Positions 16,577 through 23,279 of a stretch of 64,000 nucleotides of DNA are shown here, piece by piece. A program made the translations under genes and the position numbers. The notes beneath the pieces were generated by a model. That model did no database searches. It saw nothing but the letters and a program-made list of their open reading frames with translations, and was not told the origin of the DNA. The DNA is from CAYZXT01 sp964482515 (GTDB lineage: Bacteria; Elusimicrobiota; Elusimicrobia; FEN-1173): contig CAYZXT010000002.1 in the NCBI GenBank assembly GCA_964482515.1, positions 1-64,000 of the forward strand. The letters are read 5' to 3'. Position 1 is the stretch's first letter. Every line of letters begins with the position of its first letter.

Positions 16577-17178
16577 GCCGTCCTCCTTTTCGCCACGCCG
16601 TTCAGGAAGATATCCATGATCAGCTCGGCGTTCACGTCCACACCTTCCGCCTCCCCGATGAGAGCCTGGTGGAGTCCGGCCATGCGGAGGAGGGACAGGA
16701 TCGTGAGCGCCCCCACGTTCGGATCGACGGGCCGCATGTCGCCGTTTCGGACGCATTGCTGTATTTTGTCCGCCAGGTAGCGGATGTTGTCGCCGAAGTG
16801 CTTGCGCAGCGCCGCCGCCGCGGGTTTGCCGTAGATCTCCGGCTTGAGCATGGAGAATTGCGCGAAGAAATCCCGGTGGGACTTGAGGAAGTCCAACTGC
16901 GCCGCGATGATCCGGCGCAATTGATCGAGGGGCGTACGCTTCTCCAGTTCGAGGGACGAGACCTTGACGACAAAGGAGGATGCGATTTCCTGGAGCAACG
17001 ACGTCATGAGCGCTTCCTTGTCCTGGAAATAAAGATAGAGCGTTCCCTTCGACAGCCCGGCGTGGCGCGCCACGTCGTCCAGCAATAAATTGTGGTAGCC
17101 TTTTTCCGCCAAGGCCGCTTCCGCCGCCAACAATATCTGCCGCCGCCGCAGCTCAGGATTATCGATTCGGGTGCGCAT
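16573..17178 (-). CDS. TetR/AcrR-family repressor of the efflux operon
   Basis: This is a ligand-responsive repressor with an N-terminal helix-turn-helix (about residues 10-55, DDVARHAGLSKGTLYLYFQDKEAL) and a variable ligand domain, 201 residues in all. Two start codons are possible. The ATG at 17178 is preferred because AGGAG lies 6 nt upstream, whereas the ATG at 17184 directly abuts it. It is the first gene of the RND operon and overlaps the channel gene by 4 nt. Self-regulation through the dyad at 17195-17211 is likely. Confidence 0.92.
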   Translation of the reverse strand: MRTRIDNPELRRRQILLAAEAALAEKGYHNLLLDDVARHAGLSKGTLYLYFQDKEALMTSLLQEIASSFVVKVSSLELEKRTPLDQLRRIIAAQLDFLKSHRDFFAQFSMLKPEIYGKPAAAALRKHFGDNIRYLADKIQQCVRNGDMRPVDPNVGALTILSLLRMAGLHQALIGEAEGVDVNAELIMDIFLNGVAKRRTA

Positions 17179-17194
17179 CGTCATCTCCTGGTAA

Positions 17195-17211
17195 TAATTT
17201 CCCGGTCATTA
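17195..17211 (-). promoter_or_regulatory. Candidate TetR operator
   Basis: A 17-bp imperfect palindrome of the form TAAT-N2-CC-S-GG-N2-ATTA lies 16 nt before the tetR start and covers the predicted transcription start (about 17206). Size and position fit a TetR-family auto-operator, where bound repressor would block initiation. Inferred from symmetry and location. Confidence 0.45.
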
Positions 17212-17254
17212 ATGGTAGGCCTTAACGCACGTCGGCTTCCATGATCTAAATCAA
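17212..17254 (-). promoter_or_regulatory. Fnr-like box and -10 of the tetR-efflux operon
   Basis: ATGAT-CTAA-ATCAA (17241-17254) matches 9 of 10 positions of the Fnr/Dnr consensus TTGAT-N4-ATCAA. On the minus strand TACCAT (17217-17212; 4 of 6 matches to a -10 box) is centred 33 bp from the dyad centre, again class II spacing. The predicted start near 17206 falls inside the TetR dyad. Confidence 0.45.
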
Positions 17255-17361
17255 TATCTTTTAAACATACCTGGAAGTAGAGTTGATTCGTAATGTAAAT
17301 TGTTTAGCGCGATAAACCACTACTGACCGTAAAGTCAGCATTTTGGAATTATTCTGGAATT

Positions 17362-17405
17362 TATGACTTCGGTCATAGTGCCCTACGGCCGGGAGATGCT
17401 AGAGT
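17362..17405 (+). promoter_or_regulatory. Predicted Crp/Fnr-type promoter of the sigma factor/efflux operon
   Basis: TATGAC-TTCG-GTCATA (17362-17377) has the same 6-bp arms and spacing as the dyad before the hydrogenase operon. Downstream, TGC-TAGAGT (17397-17405) is an extended -10 element whose hexamer is centred 33 bp from the dyad centre. Transcription would begin at about 17411-17413, at the GTG start codon itself, implying a leaderless message. No ribosome-binding site is visible before that GTG. Confidence 0.5.
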
Positions 17406-17412
17406 TGATTCC

Positions 17413-17991
17413 GTGGAAGACGAACACCTTCTCATCGAACGTTCGAAGCGGGGCGACGGCGAAGCCTTCTCCCAACTGGTGCGCCGCCATGAGGAACGGA
17501 TTTTCCTGCTGGCCCAGAAGGTCTGCGCCTCCGCTCCGTCGGAAGCCGAAGACGTTTCCCAGGAAACCTTCGTCACCGCCTACAAGAAGCTGGACCAATT
17601 CCGCTCCGCCTCCGCCCTAGGGACGTGGCTGCACCGGATCGCGGCCAACCTCTGCTGGATGCGCCTGCGTAAGAAGAAGCAAATCGCCACGGTGCCGATC
17701 GTCGATAAACCGGCGGAGAACCAGGCCGGCGTCAGCGCGGATAACCTGTCCGACAAGAACGACGATCCGGCCAGGGCCGCCCGAAAAAAAGAACTGCAGC
17801 ACGCCGTGACCCATGCCCTCGAGGAATTGCCGGTGGAACAGCGCATGGTCGTCTTCATGAAAGACATCCAAGACATGACGAACGAGGACATCGCCCGGGA
17901 ACTGGACCTCAGCCTGCCCGCGGTGAAGTCCCGCCTCCACCGGGCCCGAGAAATCCTCCGGGACCGCCTCTCACCCCACAACGCGCAATAG
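17413..17991 (+). CDS. ECF-type sigma-70 family RNA polymerase sigma factor
   Basis: This alternative sigma factor of 192 residues has only regions 2 and 4. Region 2 shows AEDVSQETFVTAYKKLDQFR and LGTWLHRIAANLCW; region 4 shows ALEELPVEQRMVVFMKDIQDM followed by the helix-turn-helix NEDIARELDLSLPAVKSRLHRAREIL. A charged linker of about 35 residues joins them. The only in-frame start is a GTG at 17413 without a Shine-Dalgarno. No anti-sigma gene adjoins it, so control may be transcriptional (Crp/Fnr-like box upstream). It probably drives the following efflux genes, 88 nt downstream. Confidence 0.92.
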   Translation: MEDEHLLIERSKRGDGEAFSQLVRRHEERIFLLAQKVCASAPSEAEDVSQETFVTAYKKLDQFRSASALGTWLHRIAANLCWMRLRKKKQIATVPIVDKPAENQAGVSADNLSDKNDDPARAARKKELQHAVTHALEELPVEQRMVVFMKDIQDMTNEDIARELDLSLPAVKSRLHRAREILRDRLSPHNAQ

Positions 17992-18079
17992 GATTTTTTG
18001 ATGAGAATCTTTTTCCCGGTTTTTGCATCTAAGGGGAAAGAGCGAACAACCCTCGGCATTCCCGAATAAGGAGTCTATC

Positions 18080-19453
18080 GTGACCAGATACCTCGGATTA
18101 ATCGCATTGACCGGCATTATTTCCATGTCCCCCCCGGCGGCGCGGGCGGACAACTCCCCTTTGACTCTCGGAGAAACGGTGAAAGCCGCCCTTGAACACA
18201 GCCCCATGCTGCGCGCCACCCAGGCCGGAGTAGACGAAGCCCGGGCCGCGCGACGCGAAGTGAAGTCGCGCCGTTGGCCCCAGCTTTCCGCCCGCAGCCA
18301 GTTCACCCGGGGCGACGACCCCGTCTACGTTTTCGGTTCGCTCCTCCGGCAACAGTCCTTCGGCCCGCAGAACTTCGCGGTGCCGGCGCTGAACAATCCC
18401 GGCTATTACAGCAACATCGCCAGTGCGATGGAGCTCGGCGTGCCGATCTTCACCGGATTTGAACTCAAGGACGCGGGCGAGATGGCGCGCCTGGGCGAAA
18501 CCATGGCGCAGGTCCAATCGACCGGACTGACGCAAAAAATCCGCTACGACGGGTTGGAGGCGTCGCTCCAGGTCCTGTTGGCGCGCGAACAGCTGTCCGC
18601 GCTGGAGGAACGGTTGGCCTCGGCGCGGAAGGAACTGGCGGACGCCCGGCGCCTGAAAGACAAGGGCCTGGTGCTCGGCTCGGATTACTACGCGGCCGAA
18701 GCCATCGCCGGCGGGATGGAAGCCTGGCGCGCGCAGACGAAAAAACAGTTGGACGCGGCGGCCGCCCGGCTTTCTTTGCTGACCAATCTGACCGTCGGGA
18801 CATCGTCGGTGAGCGGGGCGCTTTCGGACCGGGTTTATGACGTCGGCGGTTTGGAAGATTGGATCTCCCGCGCCGCGGCGGACCGCGCGGACCTGCAGCA
18901 AGCGAAGATCCAGGAATCACTGGCCGAAGTGGGACGTCGGCAGGCCGGGCATTCCCTGCTCCCGCGGATCGACGCCTTCGCCATGGTGGAAACCAACACG
19001 GAAGATTTCCATCGAAACCCGTCGGACCGCATCGCCGGCTTGCGGGCGAGCATCGCCCTCGGCGACCCGAGCTTCGGGCCCCGGCGCCAGCGGGCCAAAT
19101 CCCGGCGGGAAGCGAGCCGGTTCCAGTCCCAGGCCCTGGAAGAAAACATCCGCGGCGAAATCATCCAGGCGTGGACCGGGTATCAAACCGCCGTGGAAAC
19201 CCTGCCGCTGATCAAATCCTCATTGGAACAGGCGGAAAAATCCCTGGAGCTGTTCCGCCCGCTTTATCGCGAGGGACGGCAAAGCATCCTGGAGGTCCTT
19301 CGCGCCGAGGAAGGACTGGCCCGCGCCAGGACTACCTATATAGGAGCTCTTTACCAGGCCCACGCGGGCTACGCGCGGCTCAAGCTTGCCTCGGGCGGGC
19401 TGAATACCGAGGACGTTGAAACCATCCAAAACCATTTAGGAGTCCAGCCATGA
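18080..19453 (+). CDS. TolC-family outer-membrane factor
   Basis: This is an outer-membrane efflux duct of 457 residues with a signal peptide ending PPAARA|DN. OEP helices follow (LTLGETVKAALEHSPMLRATQ, then QSILEVLRAEEGLARARTTYIGALYQAHAGYARLKLASG). The start is the GTG at 18080, where AAGGAG lies 6-7 nt upstream and the signal peptide begins; codons upstream in frame lack a ribosome site. It overlaps the RND gene by 4 nt (ATGA). It is only distantly similar to the channel at 15272-16576. Confidence 0.9.
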   Translation: MTRYLGLIALTGIISMSPPAARADNSPLTLGETVKAALEHSPMLRATQAGVDEARAARREVKSRRWPQLSARSQFTRGDDPVYVFGSLLRQQSFGPQNFAVPALNNPGYYSNIASAMELGVPIFTGFELKDAGEMARLGETMAQVQSTGLTQKIRYDGLEASLQVLLAREQLSALEERLASARKELADARRLKDKGLVLGSDYYAAEAIAGGMEAWRAQTKKQLDAAAARLSLLTNLTVGTSSVSGALSDRVYDVGGLEDWISRAAADRADLQQAKIQESLAEVGRRQAGHSLLPRIDAFAMVETNTEDFHRNPSDRIAGLRASIALGDPSFGPRRQRAKSRREASRFQSQALEENIRGEIIQAWTGYQTAVETLPLIKSSLEQAEKSLELFRPLYREGRQSILEVLRAEEGLARARTTYIGALYQAHAGYARLKLASGGLNTEDVETIQNHLGVQP

Positions 19454-22400
19454 ACGAAACGCACGTGAAAACAAATCTCGGAATCGCGGGGCACCTCGCC
19501 CAGGCCTTCATCCGCTCCAAGCTCACGCCGCTTTTGATCCTGAGCTCCCTTTTGCTCGGCACCTTCGCCGTCATGAAGCTCCCGCGGGAGGAAGAACCCC
19601 AGATCAACGTGCCGATGTTCGACATCTTCGTCCCGTTCCCGGGCGCCTCGTCGGAAGAAGTGGAGCAGCGCGTCGTCAACCTGGGCGAGCGGAAGATCTG
19701 GGAAATCCCGGGCGTGGAATACATCTACTCCACGTCGCAGCCCGGCATGGCGATGTTCATCGTGCGCTTCAAGGTCGGGACCGACCCGGAGGAAGCCATG
19801 ACGCGCCTCTACGCCAAGACCAGCGCCCATGCGGACCTCATGCCGCCCGGGACCATGGCGCCGCTCATCAAGCCGCGGTCCATCGACGACGTCCCGGTCC
19901 TGGTGCTGACCCTTTGGGGCCCGCAGGACGAACTGGCGCTCCGCCGCGCCGCCGCCACGCTCCGCCAGGAGATCAGCGCGGTGCCCGGCGTTTCCGAGAC
20001 GCAGATCCTCGGCGGGCGCAAGCGACAGCTGCTCGTGCACTTCCTTCCGGAAAAATTGTCGCGGCACCGCCTGAGCCCGCTGGAGATCGCGGGGATACTC
20101 CAAGCCTCCAACCAGCGGCTCCCTGCGGGACACTACAATTCCGACGGCAAAGCCGTTACCGTGGACACGGATGCCTTCATCCATTCGGTGGACGACCTCA
20201 AGCGCGTGGTGGTCGGCGTTTCGAGCGGACGCCCCATTTTGTTGCAGGACGTCGCGGAGATCACCGACGGCCCGGACGAAACGGAACAGGACGTGAAGAT
20301 ATGGGGGGCCGGCGCGGCTTCCAGCGACGCCGTCACCCTCGCCGTTTCAAAACGCCGCGGCATGAACGCCACGAAGGTGGTGGCCGAAGTGCTGAAGCGC
20401 GTGGAGCACACGCAAAGGACCTTGCTCCCTTCGGACATCAAAACCGAGGTCACGCGGAACTACGGCGCGACCGCCAAGGAAAAATCCGACGAGCTGCTCT
20501 TCCACATGATCCTCGCGACGATCTCCGTCACTATCCTGATCGGGTTCGCCCTCGGCATCCGGGAGGCCCTGGTGGTCTTGATCGCCATCCCGGTGACGCT
20601 CGGATTGACGCTTTTCCTTTATTTCATGGCGGGCTATACCCTGAACCGCATCACGCTCTTCGCCCTGATATTTTCCATCGGCATCCTGGTGGACGACGCC
20701 ATCGTCGTCGTGGAAAACATCCACCGGCATTACAGCATGCGCGACGGACGGCCGTTGTGGAAGCTCGCCGTCGACGCGGTGAGCGAGGTCGGCAACCCGA
20801 CGTTCCTCGCGACTTGGGCCGTGATCGCGGCCATCCTCCCCATGGCCTTCGTGGGCGGACTGATGGGCCCCTACATGCGGCCGATCCCTGTCGGCGCGTC
20901 GGGCGCCATGATCTTTTCTCTCGCCGTGGCGTTCATCGTTTCGCCCTGGGCCTTCATCCGCCTCCTGGAAATGTGGAAGCCGAACAAGGAGCATTGCGAG
21001 GTCCCGAAGGAAGGGAAGATGGACAAGCTGTACCGCCGCGGGATGAGAAAGCTCCTCGACCACGCGGGGTTGCGCCACTGGTATTTCGCCGCCATGATCG
21101 CGATGCTGCTGGGTGCCTGCTCCATGGTTTATTTCAAGCTGGTGACAGTGAAGATGCTGCCCTTCGACAATAAGAACGAGTTCGAGGTCGTTCTCAACAT
21201 GCCGGAAGGGACGGCCCTCGCCGCGACGCAAAAAGTTGCGGGCGAAATGGCGGAGGTCATCCGCGCGGTCCCGGAAGTGGAGACCGTCACTGCCTACAGC
21301 GGCCTCGGCGCTCCCTACAACTTCAACGGGTTGGTGCGGCATTACTTCCTGCGAACGCAGCCGAACCAGGCGGGCATCGTGGTGACGTTGAAAGACAAAT
21401 CCGAACGCAAACGGCAGAGCCACGCCATCGCGTCGTCCCTGCGGGGACCGCTGCACGAGATCGCCCGGAAACACGGCGCGCGCATGCAGGTGGCGGAAGT
21501 CCCGCCGGGACCGCCCGTGCTCTCGACCATCGTCCTGGAAATCTACGGCCCGGACCCCGTCAAACAATTGTCCCTCGCGCGGCGGGTCAAATCGCTTCTC
21601 GAGCAAACCGAGGGCGTGACCGACGTGGACACCTACGTCCCAGACGCGCAGCCCCTGGACCGCTTGATGGTGGACCGAGAGAGGGCCACGCTGAACGGGA
21701 TCCCAGCGGCGCAGATCGCGCGGACCGTGTCCGTGGCCCTGGACGGACAAACGTTGGACCTGGCCCACATCCAGGCAGAAAAGGAACCCGTGGAGATCCG
21801 CCTGCGCCTTCCCGAAAGCAAACGACGCGGACTTTCCGAGACACAAAGCATCACGCTTCTCTCGCGCAACGGCACGCCCATCGCGCTGAAGGACCTCACG
21901 ACGCTGAAGCGGCTGGACCTGGACGCGCCGATCTATCATAAGAACCTGATGCGCGCCGCTTACGTCATCGCGGACGTGTCCGGAAAACAGGAAAGCCCGG
22001 TTTATGCGCTGCTTAAACTGCGGAAGGAAATCGACAAGCTCGCGGCGTCGGAGGGCGTGGAGCTGAAACAATATTTCGCGCGGCAGCCGGACAGCTCCCT
22101 GGAAACGGCCGTGAAGTGGGACGGCGAGTGGCAGATCACCTACGAAGTGTTCCGCGACCTGGGGCTGGCCTTCGCCCTCGTGCTGGTCCTGATCTACATC
22201 CTCGTGGTGGCCTGGTTCGAATCCTTCACGATCCCGCTGGTCATCATGGCGCCGATCCCGCTCACCCTCGTTGGCATCCTGCCGGCGCACTGGGGCCTCG
22301 GCGCCTTCTTCACCGCCACTTCCATGATCGGCTTCATCGCCGGAGCGGGAATCGTGGTGCGGAACTCCATCATCCTGGTGGACTTCATCCAGCTGCGGAT

Positions 22401-22644
22401 GCGGGAAGGGATGCCGTTGAAGGAGGCGGTGATCGACGCGGGCGCGGTGCGGTTCCGGCCGATGCTGCTGACGGCGGCGGCGGTGGTGGTGGGCGCGGGC
22501 GTCATCCTGTTCGACCCGATCTTCCAGGGGTTGGCCGTGGCGCTGATGGCGGGCGAAGTGGCATCCACGCTGCTCTCGCGGACCGCGGTGCCGGTTCTCT
22601 ATTATCTGTTGATGCGACGTCAGCATCCGGAGGTGAAAGCATGA
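19450..22644 (+). CDS. RND-family efflux transporter of a rhodanese-linked operon
   Basis: An inner-membrane RND transporter of 1064 residues. It shows the N-terminal helix, a porter domain starting KLPREEEPQINVPMFDIFVP, TM4 with SIGILVDDAIVVVENIHRH (proton-relay Asp pair near 410) and the C-terminal repeat of the helices. It diverges from the HAE1 pump at 11135-14275 in the periplasmic domains. It overlaps the channel gene upstream and the rhodanese gene downstream by 4 nt each, and no membrane-fusion adaptor is encoded anywhere in the operon. RND genes next to rhodanese and DUF2892 genes occur in sulfur-metabolising bacteria, so a sulfur- or thiol-related substrate is possible but unproven. 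Confidence 0.9.
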   Translation: MNETHVKTNLGIAGHLAQAFIRSKLTPLLILSSLLLGTFAVMKLPREEEPQINVPMFDIFVPFPGASSEEVEQRVVNLGERKIWEIPGVEYIYSTSQPGMAMFIVRFKVGTDPEEAMTRLYAKTSAHADLMPPGTMAPLIKPRSIDDVPVLVLTLWGPQDELALRRAAATLRQEISAVPGVSETQILGGRKRQLLVHFLPEKLSRHRLSPLEIAGILQASNQRLPAGHYNSDGKAVTVDTDAFIHSVDDLKRVVVGVSSGRPILLQDVAEITDGPDETEQDVKIWGAGAASSDAVTLAVSKRRGMNATKVVAEVLKRVEHTQRTLLPSDIKTEVTRNYGATAKEKSDELLFHMILATISVTILIGFALGIREALVVLIAIPVTLGLTLFLYFMAGYTLNRITLFALIFSIGILVDDAIVVVENIHRHYSMRDGRPLWKLAVDAVSEVGNPTFLATWAVIAAILPMAFVGGLMGPYMRPIPVGASGAMIFSLAVAFIVSPWAFIRLLEMWKPNKEHCEVPKEGKMDKLYRRGMRKLLDHAGLRHWYFAAMIAMLLGACSMVYFKLVTVKMLPFDNKNEFEVVLNMPEGTALAATQKVAGEMAEVIRAVPEVETVTAYSGLGAPYNFNGLVRHYFLRTQPNQAGIVVTLKDKSERKRQSHAIASSLRGPLHEIARKHGARMQVAEVPPGPPVLSTIVLEIYGPDPVKQLSLARRVKSLLEQTEGVTDVDTYVPDAQPLDRLMVDRERATLNGIPAAQIARTVSVALDGQTLDLAHIQAEKEPVEIRLRLPESKRRGLSETQSITLLSRNGTPIALKDLTTLKRLDLDAPIYHKNLMRAAYVIADVSGKQESPVYALLKLRKEIDKLAASEGVELKQYFARQPDSSLETAVKWDGEWQITYEVFRDLGLAFALVLVLIYILVVAWFESFTIPLVIMAPIPLTLVGILPAHWGLGAFFTATSMIGFIAGAGIVVRNSIILVDFIQLRMREGMPLKEAVIDAGAVRFRPMLLTAAAVVVGAGVILFDPIFQGLAVALMAGEVASTLLSRTAVPVLYYLLMRRQHPEVKA

Positions 22645-23021
22645 AACCGTTCAAGAACCTGCTGTTGCTGGCCGCAACCTTGGCCGCCGGCTGCGCCGGG
22701 CAAGGCGGAATGTCCGTCGGCGCGGAGGAAGCCGCCCGGATGGCGGAGAAGAAAGAGACCTTCATCCTGGACGTGCGCACGCCTGAAGAATACGCGGGCG
22801 GCCATCTGGCCGGCTCGGTCCTCATCCCGCTCCAGGAAATCGATCAAAGGACGGCCGATCTTCCCGCCGACAAGGACCGCCCCATCCTGGTCTACTGCCG
22901 CTCGGGAAACCGTTCCGGCCGGGCGCAGCAATTCCTCCAGAAGCAGGGATATTCGAAGGTATTTAATTTGAAGGGCGGGGTCCTGTCATGGACGTTGAAC
23001 CGAAAAACTCTGGTCAAATAA
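22641..23021 (+). CDS. Rhodanese-domain lipoprotein (sulfurtransferase)
   Basis: A single-domain rhodanese of 126 residues with a lipoprotein signal (lipobox LAAG-C, Cys18), so it probably faces the periplasm. ILDVRTPEEYAGGHLAGSVLIP is the CH2A-like motif, and the active-site loop is CRSGNRS with catalytic Cys86. It would transfer sulfane sulfur between thiols. The ATG overlaps the RND stop (ATGA), which couples it to the pump, and the DUF2892 gene follows after 16 nt. Rhodanese plus DUF2892 together correspond to a split YgaP-type membrane sulfurtransferase. Confidence 0.9.
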   Translation: MKPFKNLLLLAATLAAGCAGQGGMSVGAEEAARMAEKKETFILDVRTPEEYAGGHLAGSVLIPLQEIDQRTADLPADKDRPILVYCRSGNRSGRAQQFLQKQGYSKVFNLKGGVLSWTLNRKTLVK

Positions 23022-23037
23022 AAGGAGAATCCAATCC

Positions 23038-23271
23038 ATGTCCCTTGAACGACGCATCCGAATCATCGCCGGAAGTTTCATCCTCCTGAGCCTGGGCCTC
23101 GCCCATTGGGTGGACCCGAACTGGCTCTGGTTCACGGCCTTCGTGGGCGCGAACCTGATCCAGTCCGCCTTCACGCGCTGGTGCCTGATGGAGAAGATCC
23201 TGGTGAAGCTTAAGTGGGCCGGAGAGAACGAAACGGGCGGGTGCTGCGGCGACAAATCCTGTTCTTCCTGA
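23038..23271 (+). CDS. DUF2892 small membrane protein (YgaP membrane-domain-like)
   Basis: A 77-residue protein with the compact double membrane hairpin of the DUF2892/YgaP-TM family (MSLERRIRIIAGSFILLSLG, then VDPNWLWFTAFVGANLIQSAFTRWCLMEKILVKL). The C-terminus carries four cysteines in a short tail (GGCCGDKSCSS), plus Cys49 at the end of the second helix, suggesting thiol or persulfide chemistry or metal binding. It follows the rhodanese by 16 nt with AAGGAG upstream. It ends only 8 nt from the convergent kinase gene. Confidence 0.85.
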   Translation: MSLERRIRIIAGSFILLSLGLAHWVDPNWLWFTAFVGANLIQSAFTRWCLMEKILVKLKWAGENETGGCCGDKSCSS

Positions 23272-23279
23272 AAGCGGCG

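Noticed and set aside
17992..18079. ECF-type autoregulated promoter (a GAAC motif) between the sigma gene and the channel gene
   Set aside because: A GAAC-like -35 can be seen but no convincing -10 or second copy; the 88-nt gap could equally be just a spacer within one transcript.
20347..22626. A 759-codon minus-strand frame opposite the second RND gene
   Set aside because: Composition is His/Arg/Asp-rich as typical of GC-driven antisense frames; the plus-strand RND protein has all family motifs.
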